Shown here: one piece after another, positions 26,672-34,836 of the stretch
How positions within the stretch are numbered: the first letter of the stretch is position 1
How the letters are laid out: every line of letters starts with the position of its first letter
Assembly: GCA_041752735.1 (NCBI GenBank)
Contig: JBGSVW010000035.1
Coordinates: forward strand, 62,001-126,000
From: UBA1422 sp041752735
GTDB lineage: Bacteria > Bacillota > Clostridia > Peptostreptococcales > Anaerovoracaceae
Length of the DNA: 64,000 bases
Direction: 5' to 3'
The notes under the pieces: model-generated
Databases searched by the model: none
What the model was told of the DNA's origin: nothing
Seen by the model: only the letters and a program-made list of their open reading frames with translations
Program-made: the position numbers and the translations under genes

Positions 26672-27199
26672 ATGTCTCAAAACTCATTTATACTTCAATC
26701 AGAGGGTGTCGCTGATGGTATACTTGCCGATAAATACGGCATCAATAACTTGAAAAGTTTAGTTGAAGGAGTTCCAACTTTATCGCTCCCATTGTCATGG
26801 AAAAACCCGCCGCCTGGCACAGTTTCCCTTTCTTTGGTGTTTGAGGATTATGACAATATTGAAGATGAAGGTGTCGTCTGGATTCATTGGCTCGTGTCGG
26901 ATATACCGGCAGACATAAACAATCTTTACGAAGATGAAAGCCGAACGAATCCCAAATTGATACAGGGCAGAAACAGTTGGTATTTACCATACGGACCTTA
27001 CGAAGGAACAAGCCAGGATGTGATTTGCCATTATGGCGGACCTGCACCGAGCAGACCTCATGAATATGAATGTTCTCTGTTTGCGCTGGATTGTTTTTTA
27101 GACCTAAAAAACGGTTTTTTTCTCAATCAATTGAGAAAAGCGATGGAAGGGCATATCCTAGCTACAACTACATTGACCATGCAGTATAACCCTAATTGA
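26672..27199 (+). CDS. PEBP (YbhB/YbcL) family protein
   Basis: A 175-residue phosphatidylethanolamine-binding/Raf-kinase-inhibitor-like protein. Motifs include PLSWKNPPPGT, SLVFEDYD, HWLVSDIP, CHYGGPAPSRPHEYE and the C-terminal ALDCFLDL. Bacterial members bind small anionic ligands; their roles are mostly unknown. AAAAGAGG precedes the ATG. The stop codon overlaps the -35 element of the promoter that drives the aldehyde oxidoreductase leader, so this gene marks the boundary of the tungsten-enzyme locus. Confidence 0.9.
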   Translation: MSQNSFILQSEGVADGILADKYGINNLKSLVEGVPTLSLPLSWKNPPPGTVSLSLVFEDYDNIEDEGVVWIHWLVSDIPADINNLYEDESRTNPKLIQGRNSWYLPYGPYEGTSQDVICHYGGPAPSRPHEYECSLFALDCFLDLKNGFFLNQLRKAMEGHILATTTLTMQYNPN

Positions 27200-27225
27200 C
27201 AATCAGATGAAATCACGGGTATAAT
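27196..27225 (+). promoter_or_regulatory. Consensus promoter for the aldehyde oxidoreductase operon
   Basis: TTGACA (27196-27201) and TATAAT (27220-27225) match the sigma-A consensus exactly, with an 18-base spacer. The predicted start at about 27232 lies just before the riboswitch. Confidence 0.88.
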
Positions 27226-27240
27226 AACGGTACATATAAT

Positions 27241-27352
27241 AGCTCCGATTCTCTTTGACACCTGCTGCCGAAGAGGACGATAGGGCAATGAAAGCGATTT
27301 TGTTGCCTGCCACTGTGCAAAGGAGAAACTAAAGCCTGCTTCGGCGGGTGGG
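27241..27352 (+). ncRNA. Moco/Tuco riboswitch (molybdenum or tungsten cofactor)
   Basis: The leader carries the conserved core of the Moco RNA motif: CTCCGA at the 5' side, GCCGAAGAGGAC, a GGCAA/TTGCC hairpin, then CTGCCACTG and AAAGGAGAAACTAAAGCC, followed by the GCCTGCTTCGGCGGGT stem-loop. It sits between a consensus promoter and a tungsten-type oxidoreductase gene. About 100 bases remain between the core and the ATG, with room for an expression platform (a weak CTTCTT/AAGAAG pairing region). The Moco and Tuco variants differ in one stem, and I could not settle which this is. Confidence 0.88.
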
Positions 27353-27452
27353 TTCTTCTTTGTATTCATATAACGAAGAAAAAGAAGGATATTATATATA
27401 AGCAATTCTTATTCGATGTTGTGCAGTACCAATAGAAGGGTGGAGATATCAC

Positions 27453-29339
27453 ATGATGAAAGATGCACGACTATTATACGTTAACTTAACTGACGGAACG
27501 ACCAAAGTGGAATCCTTGGACGGAGAGACTTACCGGAAATATCCGGGGGGCTCGGCACTGGGGATGTACATTCTCTTGAAAGAAATGGACCCCGCTGTGG
27601 ATCCATTGTCCCCAGAGAACATTTTGGTGTTCTCTATTTCGCCGCTTACGGGAATTCCCATTAGTGGACAGAGCAGAATGAACGTGGCAACTAAGAGTCC
27701 GTTGACCGGACTGGCTGGAGATTCCCAGGTGGGCGGATATATTCCTGCCGCACTGGCGGGCCACGGATATGATGCAATTATTTTAAAAGGAAAATCCCCC
27801 AAGCCGGTATATTTATACCTAGGTGACAACAAAGTGGAACTCAAAGATGCCACCGGAATGTGGGGAAAAATCACCGGTGAAGCTGAAGAATGGATTGAAG
27901 CAGATTTGGGACACGAAAAATTCGAGTCTTCCATCATCGGACCCGGTGGAGAAAACATGGTTGCCTATGCAGCGATTATGCATAGAAGAAGCCGTGCAAA
28001 CGGTCGAAACGGTGTTGGCGCTGTCATGGGTTCCAAAAACCTAAAAGCGCTGGTTGTACAAAAAACACCGCCGACAAAAGCGGTTGATCAAACCGGCATG
28101 AAAACCCTTACGCTAAACGTCAAGGAACGTATGGCAGCCAACCCGGTTATCGTCGATACGGCGAAACACGGTTCGGCAGTCTGCGTTGACGCCCATGCTG
28201 CAGAAGGATTCCTACCTTCCTTCAATTGGGATAAGGGAATCATGGATGACTGGATCAATACTTCCGGCATAACCATTACCAATACCGTGCTTAAAGAAAG
28301 AGAAACTTGCTTCGGTTGCGCCATCCGGTGCAAAGGAGTGGTGGACATCCCCGGCAAAGCAGATCCTTCTTATGGAGGACCGGAGTATGAAACATGTGCC
28401 ACCTTCGGGTCATATTGTGGAAACACAGATTTAGGGGACATTTGTCATGCCAATCAGCTGTGCAATATGTATGGGGTTGATACCATTTCCTGTGGTGCTA
28501 CCATCGCCTGGGCAATGGATTGCTTTGAAAAAGGCATCCTGACTACGGCAGACACAGATGGCATCGAACTAAAATATGGAAACGGAGCAGCGTTTGAAGT
28601 CTTAATCAAAAAAATCGCCCTCAAAGAACCTGGCATTGGCGCATTGCTTGCAAAAGGTAGTGCTGCTGCGGCCAAAGAAATCGGCAGAGGTTCGGAAGAA
28701 CTTGTTGTTGCAAGCAAAGGTCAGGAATGGCCAGCCCATATGGTTCAGTTCAAACCCAACCTGATGGTCCATTATTCGGTCAATCCATTTGGAGGAGATC
28801 ACCAATCGGTAGAACATGATCCGGCGTTAATGGCCCCGAAAGACGACCAGAACTGGTTGTGGCCTGCCATGCTGGGAGAGTTCGAAGATTGTGATCGATA
28901 TGGTGTACTGGATGCCAATAAATCCAAGTTCTCTTGGGAAACTCAGAAATTCTACGCCATGATGGACACATTGTGTCTATGCCAATTTGCGTGGGGACCT
29001 GCCTGGCAGTTATACGGACCTATGGAACTAGTGGACTTCTGTAAATATGCCATTGACTGGGATACATCCATAGCCGAATTACAGGAAATCGGAGAACGCC
29101 GGATTGTCATGATGCGGCTGTTCAACCAGAAACTTGGCTTTGGTCGGAAGGATGACATTGCCCCCAAGAAGGCCTATATTGCAATTGAATATGGTGAAGG
29201 GGAAGTCGCTCAACTAATGCCAGAGGAATTTGAAGCTGCTTTGGATGCCTACTATGACTTTGCAGGCTGGGATATTAAGACTGGAAACCCAACGCCTGAG
29301 ACAATCAAGAGGCTGGATCTGGAATGGGTTATGGCATAA
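27453..29339 (+). CDS. aor: Aldehyde:ferredoxin oxidoreductase (tungsten, AOR family)
   Basis: A 628-residue AOR-family enzyme that oxidises aldehydes to acids, or in acetogens reduces acids, with ferredoxin and a bis-pterin tungsten cofactor. The N-terminal half shows PLTGIPISGQSRMNVATKSP and GGYIPAALAGHGYDAIILKG, characteristic of cofactor binding. The 4Fe-4S ligands C286, C289 and C293 (CFGCAIRC) are present, with a fourth Cys near LCLCQF. GGGTGGAG precedes the start; ATG 27453 or the adjacent ATG 27456 would serve. It is preceded by a Moco/Tuco riboswitch and followed at once by two sulfur-carrier genes, so cofactor level probably controls it. Confidence 0.95.
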   Translation: MMKDARLLYVNLTDGTTKVESLDGETYRKYPGGSALGMYILLKEMDPAVDPLSPENILVFSISPLTGIPISGQSRMNVATKSPLTGLAGDSQVGGYIPAALAGHGYDAIILKGKSPKPVYLYLGDNKVELKDATGMWGKITGEAEEWIEADLGHEKFESSIIGPGGENMVAYAAIMHRRSRANGRNGVGAVMGSKNLKALVVQKTPPTKAVDQTGMKTLTLNVKERMAANPVIVDTAKHGSAVCVDAHAAEGFLPSFNWDKGIMDDWINTSGITITNTVLKERETCFGCAIRCKGVVDIPGKADPSYGGPEYETCATFGSYCGNTDLGDICHANQLCNMYGVDTISCGATIAWAMDCFEKGILTTADTDGIELKYGNGAAFEVLIKKIALKEPGIGALLAKGSAAAAKEIGRGSEELVVASKGQEWPAHMVQFKPNLMVHYSVNPFGGDHQSVEHDPALMAPKDDQNWLWPAMLGEFEDCDRYGVLDANKSKFSWETQKFYAMMDTLCLCQFAWGPAWQLYGPMELVDFCKYAIDWDTSIAELQEIGERRIVMMRLFNQKLGFGRKDDIAPKKAYIAIEYGEGEVAQLMPEEFEAALDAYYDFAGWDIKTGNPTPETIKRLDLEWVMA

Positions 29340-29340
29340 A

Positions 29341-29580
29341 ATGAAAATTACCATCACCCTTCGGGGCACGCTAAAAAAATACCTCAACGGAGAAAAGGAG
29401 TTGGCGATAGAAGTACCGAATAACTGCACCTGTGATGAAGCACTGCAGGTCATCGGTATCTACTATAATAAGATTCCAAACTTTGGTTTTGTTGCCATCA
29501 ATAGCATGAGGGTCATGATTTACGACCGCCTCAAAGAAGGGGACGAGCTCAAAGCATATTCCAAGATATCTGGAGGCTGA
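29341..29580 (+). CDS. MoaD/ThiS-family ubiquitin-like sulfur carrier
   Basis: A 79-residue beta-grasp protein ending in GG, the thiocarboxylate-forming tail of MoaD and ThiS. Features include the strands MKITITLRG and VFVAINSMRV-like blocks and the end KAYSKISGG. It starts one base after the AOR stop. Because of its place between AOR and a second carrier, MoaD-like sulfur donation to the pterin dithiolene is most likely. The E1-like protein at 30754 is the probable activating partner. Confidence 0.85.
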   Translation: MKITITLRGTLKKYLNGEKELAIEVPNNCTCDEALQVIGIYYNKIPNFGFVAINSMRVMIYDRLKEGDELKAYSKISGG

Positions 29581-29583
29581 GGT

Positions 29584-29778
29584 ATGATTGTTAACTGCAA
29601 TAACAAAGAAATAGAACTGGGAGAAGGCACAACCGTAGCTCAATTGGTTCAATCCATGAAATATAGACGAGCTGCCGTGTGGATCAATGGAGAACAGTTA
29701 TTGTCCTCAGAATATGAAACACGTGCCATCAATCAGGAGGACCAAATCAAAATTCTGCGCATCGTCGCAGGAGGCTGA
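29584..29778 (+). CDS. ThiS-like ubiquitin-fold sulfur carrier
   Basis: A 64-residue protein of ThiS size. It begins MIVNCNNKEIELGEGTTVAQL, has an RRAAVWINGE strand, and ends IVAGG. The GG terminus is required for thiocarboxylate transfer. GAGG from the preceding gene's end provides the ribosome binding site, 3 bases after the previous stop. Whether it serves thiamine or tungsten-cofactor synthesis is unclear, since no thiG or thiH is visible. A terminator follows at 29798. Confidence 0.85.
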   Translation: MIVNCNNKEIELGEGTTVAQLVQSMKYRRAAVWINGEQLLSSEYETRAINQEDQIKILRIVAGG

Positions 29779-29797
29779 AAACACAAAGATAATTATC

Positions 29798-29827
29798 AAA
29801 AAAGGACGCATTGCATGCGTCCTTTTT
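29798..29827 (+). terminator. Terminator of the AOR operon
   Basis: A-run plus GGACGCA (29804-29810) and TGCGTCC (29816-29822) plus T-run form a symmetric stem that can terminate both this operon and the convergent EcsC-family gene. Confidence 0.9.
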
Positions 29828-29855
29828 ATTGTTACCTTTGCAGGAATAGTATTGT

Positions 29856-30644
29856 TTACAATCCTTGCAGGAATCTTTTTTTATATTTCAATCTCGCTAC
29901 TTTGGTAATTCGATGTATCCAATAATAATTGAAGCCTCCTCCCAGTGTGCCGACCAGCGTGATTCCCTGAATAAACTTGGCTACCAGCATGGAAGATGCC
30001 AATAGGTTGGATGTTTTTTTAATAACCTCAGAAGAAGGGATGATTTCGGCACCATGTCCGGCATCGATGAGTTCACCTATACGATCACATTCTTCCGATT
30101 CTATAATTCGCTCACTGTCCTTGGAGGCCGCTACGCGAATGACGGCAAGGATGTAAGCGCGCTCTTCAGGAGAGGTGTAATTAAAACCGTAGCTGGCTGC
30201 AGTTTCGTAAATGGACTTAAAAATCATGCCCAGGAATACGGGAATATCCGGCAAACCGATACCAAAAACACCCAGTGCTGCGCCTTCTACGGTTGATATG
30301 CCTTTGTTAGTCCAGGATTTATTACTGGCGCTGACATCAAAATTACGTATAGCCTCTTTGGATATTTGTCTTTTAATCACAGTGCGGTGGTACGCGGACT
30401 TCTCTCTGATCCCAAGCAAATTTCCGGATCGTTCGATTAGGGGTGTTCCTTTTTCAAAGATATAAAAGAAACCCTTCTCAAAGGCGGACTCCAGCATGGA
30501 TAACAATTTTACGGGAACCTTACTTCTAATATATTCCCCGCCAAAATTTGACCTGCTGTCCGGGCGGTAGCGGAGAAGTTTTAATTCTGCTTTTCGCAGG
30601 TGTTTTAATTGTTGCCTTACCAGGCGAGCTTCTTTGTTTGCCAT
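29856..30644 (-). CDS. EcsC-family protein
   Basis: A 262-residue EcsC-family protein. It begins with a basic helix, has a central hydrophobic glycine-rich stretch (EGAALGVFGIGLPDIPVFLGMIFKSIYETA, about 130-160, given here only as a region) and a C-terminal hydrophobic GGGFNYYW segment. EcsC proteins accompany or modulate membrane transporters in bacilli, but their activity is unknown. It faces the AOR operon convergently and diverges from the thiF-mobB operon. The ribosome binding site is weak. It is probably unrelated to cofactor synthesis. Confidence 0.85.
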   Translation of the reverse strand: MANKEARLVRQQLKHLRKAELKLLRYRPDSRSNFGGEYIRSKVPVKLLSMLESAFEKGFFYIFEKGTPLIERSGNLLGIREKSAYHRTVIKRQISKEAIRNFDVSASNKSWTNKGISTVEGAALGVFGIGLPDIPVFLGMIFKSIYETAASYGFNYTSPEERAYILAVIRVAASKDSERIIESEECDRIGELIDAGHGAEIIPSSEVIKKTSNLLASSMLVAKFIQGITLVGTLGGGFNYYWIHRITKVARLKYKKRFLQGL

Positions 30645-30689
30645 AGGTGCTGTTACTCCGTGAAAATCCTGTGAGTTTTTAATAGTATT

Positions 30690-30719
30690 TTAACATAGAA
30701 AAAGATTAAGTGATATAAT
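30690..30719 (+). promoter_or_regulatory. Promoter for the thiF-mobB-rnf operon
   Basis: TTAACA (30690-30695) and TATAAT (30714-30719) with an 18-base spacer lie 34 bases before the ThiF-like ATG. No other strong promoter was noticed before the rnf genes, which supports one long transcript. Confidence 0.7.
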
Positions 30720-30753
30720 AATACAAAATATCAAGTCATCAGGAGGTTGGAAA

Positions 30754-31434
30754 ATGAACCGATATCAGCGCAATATGAACGCATTGTCTCCCGAAGAAAA
30801 CCAAAGACTTAAGAATTTTCATGTAGTCGTTGTAGGATGCGGTGGATTGGGCGGATACATTATTGAAATGCTGGCCAGATTGGGCATCGGTACGCTCACA
30901 GTTATCGATGGGGATGTTTTTGATGAAACCAATCTGAACAGACAGTTGCTTTCCTCCGAATATAATATCGGTATGCCAAAAGTACAGGCCGCTGTTGAGC
31001 GGGTCGGACTTATCAATAGCCAGATAATGGTTAACTCAATATATGATCGTTTAACTGCTGAGAATGGACTTGCTATGATATCCGAAGCAGACTTGGTCTT
31101 TGATGCGTTGGACAATGTGAGTTCAAGACTTATCCTCGAGACACTTTGCGAAACGGAAGGTGTCCCTCTGATTCATGGAGCCATAGCTGGTTGGTTTGGC
31201 CAGGTTGCGGTGGTTTTTCCAGGAGACAAAACGTTACATAGCATTTTGCCGGAAGATGTGGACAAAGGAATCGAAACCGAATTAGGAAATCCGGCATTTA
31301 CCCCTGCCTTGGTGGCATCCATTCAGGTTGCAGAAGGCATGAAGGTGCTTTTGGGAAGGGAAGACGTGCTTAGAAATAAACTCCTGACCATTGATTTGCT
31401 TGGCCAAGAATATGAAGTCTTATCGTTAATCTAA
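30754..31434 (+). CDS. ThiF/MoeB/HesA-family E1-like adenylyltransferase
   Basis: A 226-residue E1-like protein that adenylates the C-terminal glycine of ThiS/MoaD carriers. The nucleotide fold VVVVGCGGLGGYI and DGDVFDETNLNRQLL (with the conserved Asp, Asn and Arg) are clear, then DALDNVSSR. The CxxC zinc pairs of many MoeB/ThiF proteins are absent, as in some short ThiF-family proteins. AGGAGG precedes the ATG. It is the natural partner of the two GG-ending carriers upstream and leads an operon with mobB. Confidence 0.9.
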   Translation: MNRYQRNMNALSPEENQRLKNFHVVVVGCGGLGGYIIEMLARLGIGTLTVIDGDVFDETNLNRQLLSSEYNIGMPKVQAAVERVGLINSQIMVNSIYDRLTAENGLAMISEADLVFDALDNVSSRLILETLCETEGVPLIHGAIAGWFGQVAVVFPGDKTLHSILPEDVDKGIETELGNPAFTPALVASIQVAEGMKVLLGREDVLRNKLLTIDLLGQEYEVLSLI

Positions 31435-31481
31435 GTCCTTAAGAAACTTTGACATCAATCTGACCCGTGAAGGAGCTGCCT

Positions 31482-32129
31482 GTGAAAATATTTATGATTA
31501 AAGGTGTCCACAATAGTGGCAAAACCACATTGGTTGCTGGAGTAATCCGGGAATTAAAGTCCAGAGGCTATAGCATCGGCACCATCAAGGACATTCATGC
31601 ACAAGATTTTCGTATGGACCGGCCGGGAACTGACACAAGCCATCACGCCGAATCAGGAGCTAGTCTTGTGGTTGCCAGAGGTCTTGCAGAAACGGACGTC
31701 TTATTTCAATACAAATTACAATTTAGCCAGTTACTACCCTTATTCACCCAGGATTATTTGATTTTGGAAGGGGACCCTGGAATTACCTGTCCAAACTTAG
31801 TGACGGGGCACGATGAAATTGACCTGGACCAGCGGTGCGATTCGCATACCGTGTGCTTTGGTGGCGTGGTTGGGGAGACGCTGGCAGAATATATGGATAA
31901 GCCGGTTTTTCGCACGAAAACACAAATAAAAGAAATTACAGATTTAATTGAGGAGAAAGCTATGGAAACTAAAAACAAAAATGATGAGCGTGAACTAAAG
32001 TTATATTTCGATGATGAAGAAGTACCTATGGTTCCTTTTGTGGAAGCTATTATTCGAGCAACCATTCTGGGCATCGTCAGTGAATTGAAGGGTTTTGAAG
32101 AAAACACAAAAGTCAAAATCGAACTCTAG
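31482..32129 (+). CDS. mobB: MobB-like molybdopterin-guanine dinucleotide biosynthesis protein
   Basis: A 215-residue P-loop protein. KGVHNSGKTTLV is the Walker A motif, followed by GTIKDIHAQDFRMDRPGTDTSHH and GASLVVARG, the classic MobB pattern. MobB assists MobA in attaching GMP to the pterin cofactor. A roughly 60-residue C-terminal tail (from about 155, with FDDEEVPMVPFV) extends beyond the core. GTG 31482 is chosen because AAGGAG lies 6 bases upstream; an in-frame GTG at 31467 has none. No mobA is visible. It may serve the AOR, although AOR cofactor is usually not a dinucleotide. Confidence 0.85.
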   Translation: MKIFMIKGVHNSGKTTLVAGVIRELKSRGYSIGTIKDIHAQDFRMDRPGTDTSHHAESGASLVVARGLAETDVLFQYKLQFSQLLPLFTQDYLILEGDPGITCPNLVTGHDEIDLDQRCDSHTVCFGGVVGETLAEYMDKPVFRTKTQIKEITDLIEEKAMETKNKNDERELKLYFDDEEVPMVPFVEAIIRATILGIVSELKGFEENTKVKIEL

Positions 32130-32188
32130 ATCAGCTCTGCAGAACCAACCTCGCCTATGCCTTTGGGGGGCATGAAAGGAGAGGAAAT

Positions 32189-32650
32189 GTGTTTATTGAA
32201 TTATGCAAAATGATAATCATGATGGGGGCAATTACGACACTTGTTTTTATCGCCTGGATTGATTACAAAACCATGGAAATCCCCGATTGGTGCCATTTGA
32301 TATTATTCGGATTAGGTGGACTCCAAATTGTTTTTGGCGATTCCATCTCCCTTGAATCCAGGATGTTGGGCGTAATTGCAATGTCCCTGCCCATGTTCAT
32401 CGCTAATTTGATTCGACAAGATAGCTTTGGTGGAGGGGATATCAAGATGTGTGGATCAACTGGATTTCTTCTGGGTATGCCGCAGGTTATGATTGGTTCA
32501 ATGATGGCCCTATTGCTTGCAGGAATGTATGGTAGCATTACGTTATTACTAAGAACTAAAAAGCCAACCGACGCATTCCCTTTGGGTCCGTTTCTCAGCC
32601 TTGGTTTTGTTGCTGTGATGTTGGGAGAGCTGCTTGGATATGGACTTTAA
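32189..32650 (+). CDS. A24-family prepilin peptidase, single domain
   Basis: A 153-residue membrane protein with about five hydrophobic helices and both catalytic aspartates of A24 peptidases: D in AWIDYKTMEIPDW and D in SFGGGDIKM. The N-terminal methylase domain of PilD-type enzymes is absent, as in TadV/CpaA and archaeal FlaK-type peptidases. The start is GTG 32189 after GAAAGGAGAGG. No pilin-like substrate or pilus gene lies nearby, which is odd in the middle of a cofactor and Rnf operon. It may act on a distant type IV pilin, or its placement may be fortuitous. Confidence 0.85.
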   Translation: MFIELCKMIIMMGAITTLVFIAWIDYKTMEIPDWCHLILFGLGGLQIVFGDSISLESRMLGVIAMSLPMFIANLIRQDSFGGGDIKMCGSTGFLLGMPQVMIGSMMALLLAGMYGSITLLLRTKKPTDAFPLGPFLSLGFVAVMLGELLGYGL

Positions 32651-32700
32651 ATAGAACGTTTTTTCTTGTCAATCAGAAAGTGGTATGGTATTGTAAAGCG

Positions 32701-33645
32701 ATGGACGAAAGAATTAAGACAGTTGAATTGAATTCTCGTGTGGCAGGAATGGTTGCGGTTGCACTTTTCCCGGCACTTGTTGTATCAATATATGTATTTG
32801 GCATACAAGCATTATGGCTTAGTCTGACATGCGTAGTCAGTTGTGTATTGTTCGAGGCGATTTTTCAGCTAATCGCCACAAAAAAAATAACAATCAATGA
32901 TGGCAGTGCCGCAGTGACAGGTATGATCCTGTCATTTGCCTTGCCTGCCGACTTTTCACTGTGGCTGGTTATGATCGGTTGCTTTGCTGCCATTGTTGTG
33001 GCCAAACAACTTTTCGGCGGAACGGGAAATAATTTCTTGAATCCCGCCGCGGCCGGTATTGTTTTTCTCCAAGTGTCCTTTTCAGAACAAATGAATCAAT
33101 TTCCATACCCCATGCTTGCCGCTTCCATTGATGGACAGGCAGCTTCTACGCCCTTACAAATGTGGCTGGAAGGCAGGGAGAATGAAATCCCTTCATATAT
33201 TGAGTTATTCCTGGGGTTTGTCAGTGGCGGTATGGGAGAAGTCAGCGCATTGGCGCTTCTTATCGGTGCGATTTTCCTTTGGTACAAAAAGGTTCTTTCA
33301 CCGGTTGCCCCAGTTGCATTTATCGGTACGGTGGCCTTGATTGCCTGGTTGCTTCCGGGGCAAGATCCATTGTTTCACATTTTAGTAGGTGGAACCTTGC
33401 TTGCCGCAATCTTCATGACCGGCGACAAAGTGACTGTTCCAGAAAATATAATCGGTAAACTCATGTTTGGCATCGGATGCGGTCTCTTGACAATGTTGAT
33501 TCGTATGGCTGGTACCTTAATAGAAGGAGCGGCATTTGCCGTGATTTTTATGAATATCATTACGCCTTATATTGACCGGATTCCACAAATTAAAATCAAA
33601 AAACGCGACAAACCCTTGACTTCTGAAGGGGAGGAATCGATATGA
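32701..33645 (+). CDS. rnfD: RnfD-like membrane subunit
   Basis: A 314-residue subunit of the Rnf ferredoxin:NAD ion-pumping family (RnfD/NqrB type). It has about nine hydrophobic helices and the FNPAAAG-type block (NNFLNPAAAG). The flavin-attachment motif reads DGQAASTPL instead of the usual DxxSGATPL but keeps the acceptor threonine, T150. ATG 32701 is used; an in-frame GTG at 32680 is possible. Its stop overlaps the RnfG start (ATGA). It belongs to a D-G-E-A gene block without the ferredoxin-side (B) or NADH-side (C) subunits, so its electron donor and acceptor are unclear. Confidence 0.9.
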   Translation: MDERIKTVELNSRVAGMVAVALFPALVVSIYVFGIQALWLSLTCVVSCVLFEAIFQLIATKKITINDGSAAVTGMILSFALPADFSLWLVMIGCFAAIVVAKQLFGGTGNNFLNPAAAGIVFLQVSFSEQMNQFPYPMLAASIDGQAASTPLQMWLEGRENEIPSYIELFLGFVSGGMGEVSALALLIGAIFLWYKKVLSPVAPVAFIGTVALIAWLLPGQDPLFHILVGGTLLAAIFMTGDKVTVPENIIGKLMFGIGCGLLTMLIRMAGTLIEGAAFAVIFMNIITPYIDRIPQIKIKKRDKPLTSEGEESI

Positions 33646-34232
33646 TCAATCTCAACAAAAAACCAAAAATCAGGTCTTTGTTGGTTATGTTCCTGGCTAT
33701 GATATTTATGGCTGGTATGATTTTTGGATTAAACTGGTTGCTCTCTGATCAATTTCAACAAAATGCACTTGAAGCAGAACGAAAAATCCCCCGGATGGTT
33801 TTACCGGAAGGGAATTATTTCGATTTGTTTGAAGGAAATTTAGTTCAAGATGTTTCAGCCTGTTATGTTGCATCTAATGGTGCAGGGATTGCGGTAGTCG
33901 TAGATCAGGAGACCTCACATGGAGGCATTCAAATTATGGTAGGCGTTAACAGTGAAGGCCAAATCACAACGGTTGCTATTTTAAACCAAGAATACACAAA
34001 AGGAACTGATGCCGGAATCAACGATTCGAAATATCTTAGTGCTTACATCGGTCGAACGGTGCTAAATGCAAATAATATTTCAAAAGACTATGAAATCGAT
34101 CCAGTCGCAGGTGCCGAAGAAGCCTCGGATGCGGTATACCAGTCAGTAAAACTGGCTTTCCTGCAGCAAGCACTCGTCGAAAAAGCAATTGATGCTGAAA
34201 ACAATAAAGCATCAGAAGACGGAGGAAACTAA
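33642..34232 (+). CDS. rnfG: RnfG-like subunit lacking the flavin-attachment threonine
   Basis: A 196-residue protein with one N-terminal membrane helix (about 13-33) and an extracytoplasmic FMN-binding-type domain. In RnfG and NqrC, FMN is bound covalently to Thr or Ser in D-x-x-(S/T)-G-A-(T/S). Here the matching segment at D153 reads DPVAGAEEAS: the acceptor is Glu159, so covalent flavin is not expected. The order is rnfD-G-E-A with ATGA overlap from RnfD and one base before RnfE. Retention of the fold without the flavin suggests a structural or altered redox role. Confidence 0.85.
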   Translation: MINLNKKPKIRSLLVMFLAMIFMAGMIFGLNWLLSDQFQQNALEAERKIPRMVLPEGNYFDLFEGNLVQDVSACYVASNGAGIAVVVDQETSHGGIQIMVGVNSEGQITTVAILNQEYTKGTDAGINDSKYLSAYIGRTVLNANNISKDYEIDPVAGAEEASDAVYQSVKLAFLQQALVEKAIDAENNKASEDGGN

Positions 34233-34233
34233 G

Positions 34234-34836
34234 ATGATTGGCAAAAAAATCTTTCAAGAAAATCCGGTACTGGTTTCCATCGCAGGTTTATGTCCGGCAG
34301 TTGCCGTTACGACTACTGTAGCCAACAGTCTGGTTTTAGGAATAGGAACCATATTCGTCATACTTCTAACGATGCTTTTGTCTTATGCGATGAGGAAAAT
34401 CATAGCAGACCAGTTTGCCACCGGCTTTCACATTATTGTTGCTGCTGGTTTTACAACGGTTGTTCAACTTGTTGTGGATGCCTATTTCCCGGAAGTGTCA
34501 GCATCACTTGGAATTTTCATCGCTTTGATTGCTGTAAACTGCATCGTCATTGAAAATGTTGGGTTCGCAAGAAAACGGATTTTTTCAGATGCTTTACAAA
34601 ACGGACTTGGCATTGGTCTGGGATTTTTGATGGTTCTTTTCTTGATGGGTACAATACGAGAAATCGGCGGCGCAGGTACATTTTTAGGGTTTCAACTATT
34701 GGAGAGCGGCCCTGCACCCAATTCGCTTCTTATGTTGGTCCCTGGGGGCTTATTGGTGCTTAGCGCACTTTGTGCCCTTACCCGATGGCTTCAAATGAGA
34801 TTTGGAAAGGCTAGAAAGGGGGTGCTTCCTTCATGA
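34234..34836 (+). CDS. rnfE: RnfE-like membrane subunit
   Basis: A 200-residue, six-helix membrane protein of the RnfA/E-NqrD/E pair. The half-site cysteines for the shared 2Fe-2S cluster are both kept: C20 in GLCPAVAV and C103 in VNCIV. NPVLVS and ENVGFARKR match the family. GGAGG precedes ATG 34234. Its stop overlaps the RnfA start as ATGA. It should pair with RnfA to carry electrons across the membrane. Confidence 0.93.
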   Translation: MIGKKIFQENPVLVSIAGLCPAVAVTTTVANSLVLGIGTIFVILLTMLLSYAMRKIIADQFATGFHIIVAAGFTTVVQLVVDAYFPEVSASLGIFIALIAVNCIVIENVGFARKRIFSDALQNGLGIGLGFLMVLFLMGTIREIGGAGTFLGFQLLESGPAPNSLLMLVPGGLLVLSALCALTRWLQMRFGKARKGVLPS

